The notes under the pieces: generated by a model | What the model saw: only the letters and a program-made list of their open reading frames with translations | What the model was told of the DNA's origin: nothing | Database searches by the model: none | Shown: one piece after another, positions 9,917 through 18,992 of the stretch | How positions within the stretch are numbered: position 1 is the first letter of the stretch | Layout of the letters: every line of letters starts with the position of its first letter | Assembly: GCF_014639255.1 (NCBI RefSeq) | Contig: NZ_BMFV01000007.1 | Coordinates: 90,171 to 154,170, forward strand | Source of the DNA: Pullulanibacillus pueri | GTDB taxonomy: Bacteria > Bacillota > Bacilli > Bacillales > Sporolactobacillaceae | DNA: 64,000 nt | Direction of reading: 5' to 3' | Position numbers and translations under genes: made by a program

Positions 9917-10633
9917 TCACTTAAGAAGTGGTGGTTTCGTTGCATGATGGATGGCCGCTACCCCACCTGTTAAGGAGATGACATGAATTGGACTAAAACC
10001 AGCTTGAGAAAATAGTTCGGTTAAGGCCTTTTTATCGGGAAAGTTTCGTGTTGATTCATGTAACCATACATATTCATCGTAGCTTCCATTAAAAATCTTC
10101 CCAAGAGCCGGCATCACATAACGAAAATATAAGAAATAGAGTTGTGTATAAACAGGAATTTTAGGATGAGATGTCTCTAAACAAGTCAAGGTTCCTCCAG
10201 GCTTTAAAACCCGAAAGATTTCCTTTAAAACGGTTAAATAGTCTGGTACATTTCGTAAGCCAAACCCTATAGAGACATAATCAAAAGTATTATCAGCATA
10301 AGGCAAACGCATCGCATCACCATGCGTTAAAGTAACATTTGATAATTGTTGTTCTTCAATCTTGTGACGCGCAACCGATAACATATTTTCACTAAAATCC
10401 AATCCTTCGACATGCCCTTTAGGACCCACCGCTTGTGCTAAAGAAATCGTCCAATCGCCTGTCCCACAGCACACATCAAGTGCCTTCTTTCCGGGGGCAA
10501 TAGCCATGGCCCGCATCGCTTTTTTGCGCCAAACCTTATGCTGATTAAAACTTATTAGTGAATTCATGAAATCATATTTTTTATAAATACTTTGAAACAC
10601 ATGGTGCACTTTTTCGCTCTTTTGTTCGTTCAT
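9917..10633 (-). CDS. menG: Demethylmenaquinone methyltransferase
   Basis: Last step of menaquinone synthesis (UbiE/MenG family, SAM-dependent). The 238-residue protein has [17 protein letters not shown] near the N terminus, [11 protein letters not shown] for SAM binding, and GFGLRNVPD. Two ATGs are adjacent; I take the second (10633), which has AAGGA at better spacing and overlaps the hepS stop. It lies between the two subunits of heptaprenyl diphosphate synthase, so one transcript would supply both tail and ring methylation. Confidence 0.95.
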   Translation of the reverse strand: MNEQKSEKVHHVFQSIYKKYDFMNSLISFNQHKVWRKKAMRAMAIAPGKKALDVCCGTGDWTISLAQAVGPKGHVEGLDFSENMLSVARHKIEEQQLSNVTLTHGDAMRLPYADNTFDYVSIGFGLRNVPDYLTVLKEIFRVLKPGGTLTCLETSHPKIPVYTQLYFLYFRYVMPALGKIFNGSYDEYVWLHESTRNFPDKKALTELFSQAGFSPIHVISLTGGVAAIHHATKPPLLK

Positions 10634-11421
10634 CATAATCCTTCTTTTGCCATTCTTTTATTTCTATCATTTTCAGCAATCTGTTTCCAGCGGTTTACTT
10701 TTGTACTTAATTGGGAGAACACAGGAGGGACTTCTTTATGATTGAGTATTAATTCAGGCTGCATTGACGCTAAGTAAGCATCTGTCGCTTGAATAAATTG
10801 TTGCTTTTTTTTCGGCAAATGAATAAAAAAAGGCTGCAATACTGTTGACACTTCACCTTCAAGTCCCTTTTTCCGTTCCATTAGAATTCTTTTCAATGAA
10901 AAATAATGGCGAAGGGGGGGAATCCAATGAGCAAGTCCCAAAACCTGTGCCACCTTAATAAGTATCGTTGACTCAATATCATGCAAAAATCCAAATAACC
11001 GATCCCAGTGGAATTCCGCTTTAAAGGCGCGCGTCTTTAATTCATTCAGTTTTTGAATCGCTTCAGAAATATGACCTATCATTTTATAGTCTTTAACTTC
11101 TGCTAAAAGGCTATAGTATTGCGCACTATAAAAATCTCCTGCAAGCACGGTAAGTTGACGTGATTTAATTTCACTTGGAGTATGAAGTGCCATCAACGTT
11201 ACAGAATCATGAATTTCTAGAGCCATTTGAACAATTAGGATTGAGGATATGTACTTACTTACATGTTTATAGGCGTTGTTTTCTCGAAACATCGCTAACA
11301 AGACCGTTATTTTATCTTCATCAATCTCGGGTCTTCCTATGTATTTATCAAGCACCGGATGCCGGGTTGCTTCTTCAATGATCGTCTTGATCTCATTAAG
11401 CTCACTATTCATGATTATCAC
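10633..11421 (-). CDS. hepS: Heptaprenyl diphosphate synthase component I
   Basis: Small partner of HepT, needed for chain length and activity. About 262 residues, mostly helical and poorly conserved; the call rests on length, partial resemblance to HepS, and position ahead of menG-hepT. The start is uncertain: GTG at 11421 has AAGGG four bases upstream, an ATG three codons later (11412) is poorly spaced, and a GTG at 11436 is also in frame. Confidence 0.85.
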   Translation of the reverse strand: MIIMNSELNEIKTIIEEATRHPVLDKYIGRPEIDEDKITVLLAMFRENNAYKHVSKYISSILIVQMALEIHDSVTLMALHTPSEIKSRQLTVLAGDFYSAQYYSLLAEVKDYKMIGHISEAIQKLNELKTRAFKAEFHWDRLFGFLHDIESTILIKVAQVLGLAHWIPPLRHYFSLKRILMERKKGLEGEVSTVLQPFFIHLPKKKQQFIQATDAYLASMQPELILNHKEVPPVFSQLSTKVNRWKQIAENDRNKRMAKEGL

Positions 11422-11820
11422 GCGTCCCTTATTCACCTGAGAAGCCTTAAAGTCTACAAACTTAACTTCTTCTTCGATTTCATCTATATCAAAGTGTCTT
11501 TTCCAATTCTAAAAGGTTTGATCAGCATCCTTGTTTCATTGTCCCGTTCAAGGATACGCTGTATTCAGTATAGCATACTTAAGTGAGAGGCATAAAGCGA
11601 TACGAGAAAACCGGTTAAAATGATTCCAAACAGATTTATCCCCTTATTTCTTTCATGAGATGGCTGAGACAAAACCGTTATATCAAAGGAAATCCGAATG
11701 AATTCTCCGGTTCGGATATACACATCACAAAAATCGCCGCCAGTTTTCCATCATTGGGCTTAAGAAGCTGAGTAAGGTTCTAGCCTCAAATCCCTACTAA
11801 ACCCTTTCGCCATTCTATCC
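11422..11820. other. Gene-free stretch between mtrB and hepS
   Basis: About 400 bases with no credible gene. A 7-pair inverted repeat ATCCGAA / TTCGGAT (11692-11717) is followed by TTTCCTTT on the minus strand and could be a weak terminator for folE-mtrB. A hepS promoter is expected here but I could not choose one. Confidence 0.5.
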
Positions 11821-12048
11821 TTATTCTACCCCAGAAACCATCTCGCCATGCTTCGTTTGTATAAGAGATTTCCCTCGAACTTTCACAGCTGAAGTGTGCT
11901 CAGTAAATTGGGCAATCATCACTTCGCCTTTGTCCAGCTTTTCTGAGTGATGAAAACGAGTATCCGCTCCCCGTGTGAGACCAATAACATTTACACCATC
12001 TTCTAATGCCTTTATCACAAAAAATTCTTCGCTTTGTTTAGCTTCCAT
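11821..12048 (-). CDS. mtrB: TRAP, tryptophan-activated RNA-binding attenuation protein
   Basis: Eleven-subunit ring that binds tryptophan and wraps (G/U)AG-repeat RNA, lowering trp gene expression. The 75-residue protein keeps [26 protein letters not shown] and [14 protein letters not shown], including the KKR-type RNA-binding surface and the tryptophan pocket region, almost unchanged from B. subtilis. ATG at 12048 follows AAGGAGGG; a GTG two codons earlier lies within the box. It sits just after folE, as in the B. subtilis mtrAB operon. Its predicted target is the trpD leader in this window. Confidence 0.97.
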   Translation of the reverse strand: MEAKQSEEFFVIKALEDGVNVIGLTRGADTRFHHSEKLDKGEVMIAQFTEHTSAVKVRGKSLIQTKHGEMVSGVE

Positions 12049-12062
12049 GGTCACCCTCCTTA

Positions 12063-12626
12063 TTATCCTTTTATTAACATCAACGCTTCAGATCGCGCTG
12101 CTGGATTTTCCTCAAAAACACCTCGCACCGCAGAGGTAAGCGTCTTAGAACCTGGTTTTTTTACCCCTCGCATTGTCATACACATATGTTCCGCCTCTAC
12201 GACAACAATGACGCCATGAGGGTCGAGCGTTTCCACTATCGAATCTGCAATTGTTGTTGTAATGCGTTCCTGGAGCTGCGGACGCTTGGCAACGGCCTCT
12301 ACCGCTCTTGCCAACTTACTCAGTCCTGTCACTTTCCCACCTCTTGGAATATAACCGACATGAGCTTGTCCGTAGAATGGCACTAAATGATGCTCACACA
12401 TTGAATAAAAAGGAATATCTTTGACTAGAACAAGTTCCTCATGATCTTCACCGAAAACAGTTGCGAAATATTCTTTTGGATCTTGATTAAGACCTTGAAA
12501 AACCTCTTCATACATACGAGCAACTCGTTTAGGTGTATCAATGAGTCCCTCGCGACGGGGATCTTCCCCTATAGCTTCTAAAATCATCGTTACTGCTTGT
12601 TCTATTTTATCGTGATCGACTGCCAC
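12063..12626 (-). CDS. folE: GTP cyclohydrolase I
   Basis: Converts GTP to dihydroneopterin triphosphate, the first folate step. The 187-residue protein has the zinc site [12 protein letters not shown] and [10 protein letters not shown] and the active-site run [15 protein letters not shown] start it at GTG (12626), six bases after GGAGG; the frame stays open 20 codons upstream, but that part has no family counterpart. It is the mtrA gene of the mtrAB operon. Confidence 0.96.
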   Translation of the reverse strand: MAVDHDKIEQAVTMILEAIGEDPRREGLIDTPKRVARMYEEVFQGLNQDPKEYFATVFGEDHEELVLVKDIPFYSMCEHHLVPFYGQAHVGYIPRGGKVTGLSKLARAVEAVAKRPQLQERITTTIADSIVETLDPHGVIVVVEAEHMCMTMRGVKKPGSKTLTSAVRGVFEENPAARSEALMLIKG

Positions 12627-12996
12627 GTTGATCCTCCATTCATGGTACCGAGATATATGTACAAATTTTATCATAAGGCTTTTCACAAAGTAAAGTAAAG
12701 CCGGTTAGACTCAATAAAGGAAAACTTATTTGATTAAGTAGTCTATTCCCTTTATCGATTAAGGGATCCAAACACTTCACAGGCGTATTCCAAAGTTTTT
12801 TTCAAAAGATAACTAGATATGGGTTGAAGTTGGAATGTCGCCGTGTAATCTCCTAGGAGCCCAAGCCTCCTCTTGTTATGAACCATCCCTTTTTCATTAT
12901 TTGAACTGGACTAACCACTATTTATTTAAGGTTCTTATATCAATAAAAAAGAGCCACTTTAAGTGACTCTTTTTTTACCGCCCTATGTATAAATTA
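12627..12996. other. Gene-free stretch between hbs and folE
   Basis: About 370 bases holding the hbs terminator (12951-12969) and a small inverted repeat TCCCTT / AAGGGA near 12750. I see nothing else; the folE promoter is expected here. Confidence 0.5.
12944..12969 (-). terminator. Terminator after hbs
   Basis: GAGTCAC / GTGGCTC with one G-U pair and a 5-base loop (12951-12969) is followed by TTTTTT on the minus strand. An A-rich run on the other side lengthens the stem. Confidence 0.85.
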
Positions 12997-13269
12997 TTAT
13001 TTTACAGCGTCCTTAAGGGCTTTACCTGGTTTAAACGCAGGTACTTTACTTGCTGCGATTTCGATTTCTTCACCTGTTTGTGGGTTACGTCCTTTACGAG
13101 CAGAGCGTTCACGAACTTCAAAGTTACCAAAACCAATAAGTTGTACCTTAGAGCCTTCTTTCAAGGCATCCGTAATCGTATTAAAGACAGCATCAACTGC
13201 TTGTGTTGCATCCTTTTTTGAAAGTTGTGTGGATTCGACAACAGCATTTACGAGTTCCGTTTTATTCAA
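12997..13269 (-). CDS. hbs: Nucleoid protein HU
   Basis: Small basic DNA-bending protein that forms a homodimer and compacts the chromosome. The 90-residue protein keeps [10 protein letters not shown] at the start, the [18 protein letters not shown] beta-arm and [13 protein letters not shown] at the end. The start is TTG at 13269, six bases after AGGAGGTG, and the resulting N terminus matches HBsu; the upstream frame (GTG AAG GCA) is the ribosome-binding region. It has its own terminator, so it is probably a single transcription unit after spoIVA. Confidence 0.97.
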   Translation of the reverse strand: MNKTELVNAVVESTQLSKKDATQAVDAVFNTITDALKEGSKVQLIGFGNFEVRERSARKGRNPQTGEEIEIAASKVPAFKPGKALKDAVK

Positions 13270-13644
13270 TGCCTTCACCTCCTCTCAAGGCTTCAGCTTT
13301 GCCATTTCGACAAAAAACTGTTTTCAACGCTATATTAAAGGAACTCACCCAAGAATTCAACAACTTTTTAAGAAAAACCCCTATTTTTTTGGAGTTTCAC
13401 CCACAATATTTACACATTTACACTATAAATTGGTAATTTCACCCAAATAAACTCTGTTTTTATAGATCTCAGTAAACAAAGATGGAATTTTCATATATTT
13501 ATTGCAAATGTTCTAGTGATATGAAAATGCCGATCAATTTTAAACATCACCCTCCTAAAATCACGCGTTTAATTCCAATAAAATACGTTTTCCTTATACT
13601 CATTTCCATAAAACCTTAAGCTTATACGTTATCGCATAAGAAAA

Positions 13645-13835
13645 ACCGGGCAGAGCGCCCGGTCCTCATTCATTTGGCATAAAATGTTTTTACTAAAATG
13701 CAAAGTCCCATCAAGTGGATTGGAGCGGAATCCGCACCCTCCTGATAACCAGAAATTTACTGATCTATTTAAGAAAACTTGGCTTGACGCTAAGTCTTAT
13801 GGCGAAAGCCTAAGTTGCGCTTAAAGGTCCTCCGC
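13645..13835 (+). repeat. Dispersed repeat family, near-complete copy 1
   Basis: It starts with a 7-pair hairpin ACCGGGC / GCCCGGT, then a 5' block (CGGTCCTCATTC..., ATGCAAAGTCC), a middle block GTGGATTGGAGCGGAAT... ending CTCCTGATAACCAGAAAT, and a 3' block with two small stems (ACTTGGC... and TGGCGAAAGCC) ending AGTTGCGCTTAAAGG. The same blocks, in the same order and orientation, occur at 60158-60340, and in part at 27779-27995, 52150-52217 and 63379-63925. The function is unknown. Confidence 0.8.
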
Positions 13836-13859
13836 TAAGTGATACATCCCGACTTTACA

Positions 13860-13885
13860 AAAAAAGACCCCTAGATTAAGGAGTC
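13860..13885 (-). terminator. Terminator after spoIVA
   Basis: GACTCCT / AGGGGTC (one G-U pair, 6-base loop, 13866-13885) followed by TTTTTT on the minus strand. Confidence 0.85.
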
Positions 13886-13892
13886 AAAGTAG

Positions 13893-15371
13893 TTATAAAA
13901 TGATGGCAATCAGACCACCAGAGCCTTCGTTGATGATACGCTCTAAAGTTTCTTTTAATTTGTAGCGAGCATTTTCTGGCATTAATGATAATTTGGCAGA
14001 AATTCCTTCACGAACTATAGAGTTCAGTGAACGCCCAAAGATATCTGAATTCCATATCGAAAGTGGGTCGTCCTCGAAATCTTGCATTAAGTATCTTACA
14101 AGTTCTTCGCTCTGCTTCTCTGTCCCTATGATTGGAGCAAACTCTGATTCCACATCCACCTTAATCATATGAATGGAGGGGGCGACCGCTCTTAATCTTA
14201 CACCGAAACGTGAACCTTGGCGAATGATTTCAGGCTCATCTAAACTCATATCCGTTAGTGCAGGAGAGGCAATACCATAACCTGTTTGTTTCACCATCTT
14301 TAACGCATCTGCTACTTGATCATATTCTCTTTTTGCATAAGAAAATTCTTGCATGAGTTGTAAAAGGTGATCTTTACCACGAATCTCGACACCCACAACT
14401 TCTTTTAATACTTGATCATAAAGTTCATCTGGTGCATATAGATCGATTTCTGCCACACCACGTCCCATTTCCATCCCTGCAAGTTGGGCATCTTCAATAA
14501 ATTCATACTCATGGAAATGACCCACAACACGGTCTACATCACGCAATCGTTTTATGTCCTTAACAGTACTTTTGACTGCATCCTCATAGCTTTGACGGAG
14601 CCAATGATCTTCGCGTAGAACCATGACCCAGCTTGGAAGATTAACGTTCACTTCGAGGACTGGGAATTCATAAAGGGCTTCACGAAGGACATTATTAATA
14701 TCTTGTTCCGTCATATTTTCAACACTTTGAGCCAGTACAGGTATGTCATATTTTTCAGAGAGTTCATTACGGAGTGCTGTTGTTTCAGAATGATGTGGGT
14801 GTGCGGAATTGACAATCATAATAAAAGGCTTACCCACTTCTTTAAGTTCTTCAACAACGCGTTCTTCAGCTTCTAGGTAGTCTCTTCGTCCAAGATCTCC
14901 TATACTGCCATCGGTCGTAATGACCACTCCAAGGGTAGAATGCTCTTGAATGACCTTTCTTGTTCCAATTTCTGCTGCCTCTTGGAAAGGAATAGGTTCA
15001 TCGTACCAAGGGGTATGCACCATTCGTGGCCCATTTTCATCCTCAAAGCCTTTAGCTCCTTGGACTGCATAACCCACACAATCGACGACTCGAATATTCA
15101 CTTCAAGACCTTCGTCGACACTGACAGTTACCGCATTGTTAGGCACAAACTTTGGCTCAGTTGTCATGATTTGACGCCCAGCACCACTCTGTGGTAACTC
15201 ATCTTGAGCTCTTGCACGCTCAGCATCATCTGTGATATTAGGCAGTACGACAAGTTCCATAAATTTTTTAATAAACGTAGATTTACCTGTACGAACAGCT
15301 CCCACAACACCTAAATAGATGTCTCCGCCTGTTCTCTCGGCGATATCTTTAAAAATATCGACTCTTTCCAA
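13893..15371 (-). CDS. spoIVA: Spore coat morphogenetic ATPase SpoIVA
   Basis: ATP-hydrolysing scaffold that polymerises on the outer forespore membrane to form the coat basement layer. At 492 residues it equals the B. subtilis protein. The N-terminal P-loop domain has GAVRTGKST (24-32), a switch-like VDCVGYAV and the TTDGS/VIVNSAHPHHS block; the C terminus carries the conserved hydrophobic tail needed for localisation. A sigma-E-like promoter lies at 15417-15444. It is separated from hbs by a terminator and a repeat element. Confidence 0.97.
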   Translation of the reverse strand: MERVDIFKDIAERTGGDIYLGVVGAVRTGKSTFIKKFMELVVLPNITDDAERARAQDELPQSGAGRQIMTTEPKFVPNNAVTVSVDEGLEVNIRVVDCVGYAVQGAKGFEDENGPRMVHTPWYDEPIPFQEAAEIGTRKVIQEHSTLGVVITTDGSIGDLGRRDYLEAEERVVEELKEVGKPFIMIVNSAHPHHSETTALRNELSEKYDIPVLAQSVENMTEQDINNVLREALYEFPVLEVNVNLPSWVMVLREDHWLRQSYEDAVKSTVKDIKRLRDVDRVVGHFHEYEFIEDAQLAGMEMGRGVAEIDLYAPDELYDQVLKEVVGVEIRGKDHLLQLMQEFSYAKREYDQVADALKMVKQTGYGIASPALTDMSLDEPEIIRQGSRFGVRLRAVAPSIHMIKVDVESEFAPIIGTEKQSEELVRYLMQDFEDDPLSIWNSDIFGRSLNSIVREGISAKLSLMPENARYKLKETLERIINEGSGGLIAIIL

Positions 15372-15711
15372 TTTGAACCCTCCCGATCAACGTAATCATT
15401 AAAGTCATGTAATATATAACTATGACTTTGTCCACCAAATATGCTATGTGGTCTAACAAATACGAAAAATATGATTTCGAATGAACGCAAAAAACCCTCT
15501 CCCAATATAGATTATTGTTGAAGAGAGGGAAACATGACTATTTATTTTTGAAAGATTGCTAAAAAAGTTTGCCTTTGATTGTGAGTGCACCCAAAAAGCT
15601 TAGCAGCATTGACTCTTCTACGTCTGTCACATAGTCTCTGGATACTAAAAAATTAAAGCACTCATTCCTCCCATAAAAGCTATTAATCTTTTAGCTTTTT
15701 TAAATCATTGA
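15372..15711. other. Gene-free stretch between yphF and spoIVA
   Basis: About 340 bases: the spoIVA promoter region on the right, and on the left an inverted repeat AAAAGCTA / TAGCTTTT (15675-15701) just beyond the yphF stop, which could end yphF transcription weakly and would be a better terminator on the plus strand. No gene. Confidence 0.5.
15417..15444 (-). promoter_or_regulatory. Candidate sigma-E promoter of spoIVA
   Basis: GCATATT (15438-15444) fits the sigma-E -35 consensus fully; 13 bases on is CATAGTTA (15417-15424), which keeps only the CATA core of the -10. The position, about 45 bases ahead of the start codon, and mother-cell expression of spoIVA support it. Confidence 0.45.
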
Positions 15712-16425
15712 TTATTTATTCAATAAAAAAACAACCTCACCCTTTTTCATTGTATAAGCAACTGAATCTATAGGCACATATGGCGTACTATTTGTTAACA
15801 ATTGTCTAAGATCATATCCTTCTTTATAAGTTTTGTTCGATTTCTTTACGGCATCATAAATATCAGGTAAGTAATTAATACAAGCTTCACCTTTTTCATT
15901 GAGTATGAATCCTAATTGGCGCCCACTGTATGGACTTGTCACTGTTAACGGCTTCTTATATCCTAGCGCTTTATAATCGATGCTATAGCGCCCATCCGCA
16001 AGAATATCTTTAAGCGGGGAAAACTTATGATTCGAATAATACACTTGAATATCTCTATTTAAGTCCTGAACCTTGCTGACGAGAGACATATCTATGACCT
16101 TAACAGTGGGATCTTTTTCAGGATTTATCAGCACATACTCAAAATCCCCACCTTGTTCATAGGCATCTGAAGGGGGATTGGGTAAATACTCTTTTAACTT
16201 TTTAAAATCTATACGGTACTTTTGATAAATGGGAGTGTCTTCAGTACTATTCTTAATAGGTAAAACGCCTGTATCTTTATGATAGGAATCAATAGCATCC
16301 TGAACAGCTACTAGCTGTGCTTTGTAAGCCTGATGTTGAAAGGTGGTGTCACTTTCGGAATTCATACACCCAGAGAGGCTTAAAAGAAAAATGGTTAAAA
16401 TTATGTATATAAAAAATCGTTTCAT
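15712..16425 (-). CDS. yphF: YphF-like lipoprotein
   Basis: A 237-residue secreted lipoprotein of unknown role. The signal peptide is followed by the lipobox LSGC (19-22, counted from the chosen Met), so the mature protein is lipid-anchored outside the membrane. The rest is soluble, with no motif I recognise; its size and position after yphE match B. subtilis YphF. I start at ATG 16425, nine bases after AAGGTG; a TTG four codons earlier abuts that box. Confidence 0.75.
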   Translation of the reverse strand: MKRFFIYIILTIFLLSLSGCMNSESDTTFQHQAYKAQLVAVQDAIDSYHKDTGVLPIKNSTEDTPIYQKYRIDFKKLKEYLPNPPSDAYEQGGDFEYVLINPEKDPTVKVIDMSLVSKVQDLNRDIQVYYSNHKFSPLKDILADGRYSIDYKALGYKKPLTVTSPYSGRQLGFILNEKGEACINYLPDIYDAVKKSNKTYKEGYDLRQLLTNSTPYVPIDSVAYTMKKGEVVFLLNK

Positions 16426-16458
16426 ATGTCTCAACACCTTATCAGCATGTCTTATGTA

Positions 16459-16653
16459 TTAATCTGGCCAGTTGATCACCACTAGAATCATTAATAGCCC
16501 ACCGAAAATCAATAGCAAATAAGCTACGAAGGAAAAAATTGCTCTAAAAAAGCCTTTTAATTTTGCGCGAGAAAACATTATGAGTAAGGCAGCGACGATG
16601 AGTAGACCCATGGCCACAAAGGAAAGCCACATTGCTGCGAGACCAGGTGACAT
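16459..16653 (-). CDS. Small membrane protein, YphE-like
   Basis: A 64-residue protein with two membrane segments (about 8-28 and 38-60) separated by a short basic loop (SRAKLKG). ATG at 16653 follows AAGGAGGG; the frame extends 12 codons upstream, but without a signal. It precedes yphF by about 30 bases, as yphE does in B. subtilis, and size and position are the only grounds for the name. Function unknown. Confidence 0.6.
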   Translation of the reverse strand: MSPGLAAMWLSFVAMGLLIVAALLIMFSRAKLKGFFRAIFSFVAYLLLIFGGLLMILVVINWPD

Positions 16654-16962
16654 ATAATCCCTCCTTAATTTACCTCCGTATTTTAACACAATATTTTATG
16701 TAGATAAAGAAGATTGGGAAAGCTTGTAAAAATATTAAACCAATAAGGAAAGCGCATTCAAATTAAAGCTTGTCCAAAATCCCACCCAAAGGAGCGTTAT
16801 CATCGGTGACTTAAAATAAAACCGAGAGAAGCTTTAAGATGCCTCTCTCGGAGTGACTAAAACCTTCCACTCGTTTTGCAGCTCTTCATTAGGATATTTT
16901 TTGTGTATTCATTATACCGTATGCCACACGACATTAGATTGTTGATGACGTTGGCCTAGAAT
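16654..16962. other. Gene-free stretch between spoVIF and the YphE-like gene
   Basis: About 310 bases holding the strong spoVIF terminator (16822-16851). Otherwise AT-rich; nothing else seen. Confidence 0.55.
16811..16851 (-). terminator. Terminator after spoVIF
   Basis: An 11-pair stem CCGAGAGAGGC / GCTTCTCTCGG (one G-U, 8-base loop, 16822-16851) followed by TTTTATTTTA on the minus strand. Confidence 0.85.
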
Positions 16963-17223
16963 TTACTTTTGGGTAAACATATTTGCTAAGGAAGAAATAT
17001 TTAAAGGCATGTTATTTTTTGTAACAGCATTCACAATTTTATCTTCTTTTTCCTTAGATACCTCAACATTCGCTAACTTAGCAACACGACTCACAATATC
17101 GCGAACTGTTTTTTCATCACGAAAGTCCGCATTCGCTACAGATTGTGCCAACGCAAAAATATCTTCCTTTTTAACATTGGTCTTCTTTTCAATTTGATCA
17201 AATAATGGATGTTTAGGATCCAT
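16963..17223 (-). CDS. spoVIF: Stage VI sporulation protein F
   Basis: An 86-residue protein of the SpoVIF family, which in B. subtilis helps coat assembly and spore resistance. The pattern is clear: FDQIEKKTNVKKEDIFALAQ, then DEKTVRDIVSRVAKLANVEVS, then a short tail. AGGAGGG precedes ATG. In B. subtilis spoVIF (yjcC) lies elsewhere; here it sits between gpsA and yphE with its own terminator. A CATATACTG just upstream resembles a late-sporulation -10 element, which I do not call firmly. Confidence 0.82.
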   Translation of the reverse strand: MDPKHPLFDQIEKKTNVKKEDIFALAQSVANADFRDEKTVRDIVSRVAKLANVEVSKEKEDKIVNAVTKNNMPLNISSLANMFTQK

Positions 17224-17314
17224 GAAAGCCCTCCTTTTTCCATGCTTTCATGACAGTATATGGCGAAGGGCTTTCGTTTGTGATTACACAAATGAATACA
17301 TCAAAAAATAGGCA

Positions 17315-18358
17315 TTAATCCTTCCATTTCGAAGTAAACATCTCATCGATATCATGATATTCATGGCGCCGATCTCTACTCATTAACTCGTCAACTGCAT
17401 CCTTTGGATCCTTATGATTAAATAAAACGTGATAAATAGCTTCAGTTATAGGCATTTCTACGCCTTCTTTTTCTGATAGGAGATATGCTGCCTCAGTGGT
17501 CCGAACACCCTCTACAATCATCCCCATAGACTCTAAGGTCTCCTCTAAGGTACTTCCCTTCCCTAGCATATTCCCAGCTCGCCAATTTCGACTATGTACA
17601 CTTGTACAGGTCACGATTAAATCCCCCATGCCTGCAAGCCCCGTAAAGGTCAATGGATGGGCACCTAATTGAATGCCTAAACGCGTAATCTCTGACAGCC
17701 CTCTGGTGATGAGAGCCGCCTTAGCATTATCACCATAGCCTAGACCATCTGAGATTCCTGCCCCAAGAGCAATGATATTCTTTAAAGCCCCTCCAATTTC
17801 AACACCAACTAAATCATCATTGGTATACACTCGAAAATACTGGTTAATAAAAAGATCTTGGACAGCTTTTGCTTCCTCAATCTTTTTGGAGGAAACTGTA
17901 ACAGTCGTAGGTTTTCTTTGTGACACCTCTTCAGCATGACTCGGTCCTGAAAGCACGACAACAGTTTTCAGAATGCTTGGTGGAAGTTCTTCTTCAATGA
18001 TTTCTGAAATCCTTTTAGATGTCCGAGGTTCAATCCCTTTAGACGCATGAATAATGGTCGTTGGCTTCTTTAAATGAAGACGCAGCTCCCCAAGGACCTG
18101 CCGCATGCTCTTTGTCGGTGTCACAATTAGGACAGTATCCACATTATCGACTACATTCGCCATCTCATCGTCTGCTTCAATTAAATCTGAAAGAACAACA
18201 TCTGGTAGATAACGTGAATTTTTATGGTTTCGATTAATCTCATCCATTTGTTCTTTGCGACGTCCCCACAATTTCACCCTGTGGCCATTATCAGCAAGGA
18301 CGATGGCTAAAGCTGTCCCCCAGCTTCCCGCACCAAGAACCGCGATTGTTGATTTCAA
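17315..18358 (-). CDS. gpsA: NAD(P)-dependent glycerol-3-phosphate dehydrogenase
   Basis: Reduces dihydroxyacetone phosphate to sn-glycerol 3-phosphate for phospholipid synthesis. The 347-residue protein has GAGSWGTALA (9-18), HASKGIEP, GALKNIIALGAG and the catalytic-lysine region. The start is TTG at 18358 after GGAGG. Together with plsY just upstream it makes and uses glycerol 3-phosphate for the first acylation. Confidence 0.96.
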   Translation of the reverse strand: MKSTIAVLGAGSWGTALAIVLADNGHRVKLWGRRKEQMDEINRNHKNSRYLPDVVLSDLIEADDEMANVVDNVDTVLIVTPTKSMRQVLGELRLHLKKPTTIIHASKGIEPRTSKRISEIIEEELPPSILKTVVVLSGPSHAEEVSQRKPTTVTVSSKKIEEAKAVQDLFINQYFRVYTNDDLVGVEIGGALKNIIALGAGISDGLGYGDNAKAALITRGLSEITRLGIQLGAHPLTFTGLAGMGDLIVTCTSVHSRNWRAGNMLGKGSTLEETLESMGMIVEGVRTTEAAYLLSEKEGVEMPITEAIYHVLFNHKDPKDAVDELMSRDRRHEYHDIDEMFTSKWKD

Positions 18359-18380
18359 TTAAATAACCTCCAATGATGTT

Positions 18381-18980
18381 TTACTTTGATTTACTCCCGA
18401 ATTTGCTTTCATTTCCTTGGACAAGCCGCTGAATATTTGCACGATGTTTCCATAAGAGTAATAGAGCAATAATAGCGGATACAATGATATAGCTTGATGG
18501 ATAACCACCAATAGCGAGCCCCGCTATGGGGGTCAAAATAAAAACTAATGAACCTAAAGATACGTAACGTGTCAGAGCAATTAAAAGTATGGCTATGATT
18601 GCCACAATCAAGGTCGGTAACCACATAAGCATCAAAAAAACAGCAATAGTGGTTGCAACGCCCTTTCCACCTTTAAAACCATAATAGACGGGCCATATAT
18701 GGCCTAAAATGGCACATAATCCCGATAAGGCAATCCCCCAGTCTGGAAGGTGAAAAGCCATCGAAATCAGAACAGCCACGACCCCTTTCAAAACATCCAA
18801 AATTAAAACACCGATGGCTGGACCAGTGCCAAGAACGCGAGCAGTATTAGTTGCTCCTGCATTACCACTGCCATGTTCCCTAATATCAACTTTTTTAATC
18901 CATTTTGTAAAGATGTAGCTAAAGCTAATGGCCCCTAGCAAATAACTGACAACACATGACAATACAACGAACATCACCAC
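18381..18980 (-). CDS. plsY: Glycerol-3-phosphate acyltransferase PlsY
   Basis: Transfers acyl from acyl-phosphate to glycerol 3-phosphate in the membrane. The 199-residue protein has about five membrane segments and the three PlsY loops: GSGNAGATNTAR, GFKGGKGVATT and the more variable third. The start is probably GTG at 18980, eight bases after AGGGGG. In B. subtilis plsY is elsewhere; the der-plsY-gpsA order seen here is common in other Firmicutes. Confidence 0.94.
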   Translation of the reverse strand: MVMFVVLSCVVSYLLGAISFSYIFTKWIKKVDIREHGSGNAGATNTARVLGTGPAIGVLILDVLKGVVAVLISMAFHLPDWGIALSGLCAILGHIWPVYYGFKGGKGVATTIAVFLMLMWLPTLIVAIIAILLIALTRYVSLGSLVFILTPIAGLAIGGYPSSYIIVSAIIALLLLWKHRANIQRLVQGNESKFGSKSK

Positions 18981-18992
18981 TCTAATATCCCC

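Larger units (their letters stand above)
13270..13892. other. Long gene-free stretch between spoIVA and hbs
   Basis: About 620 bases. From right to left it holds the spoIVA terminator (13866-13885), a full copy of the dispersed repeat family (about 13645-13835), then roughly 300 bases of AT-rich sequence where the hbs promoters should lie. No gene-like frame. Confidence 0.7.

Noticed and set aside
13203..13450. Plus-strand frames opposite and beyond hbs
   Set aside because: They overlap hbs and its leader, are Phe-rich and lack initiation signals.
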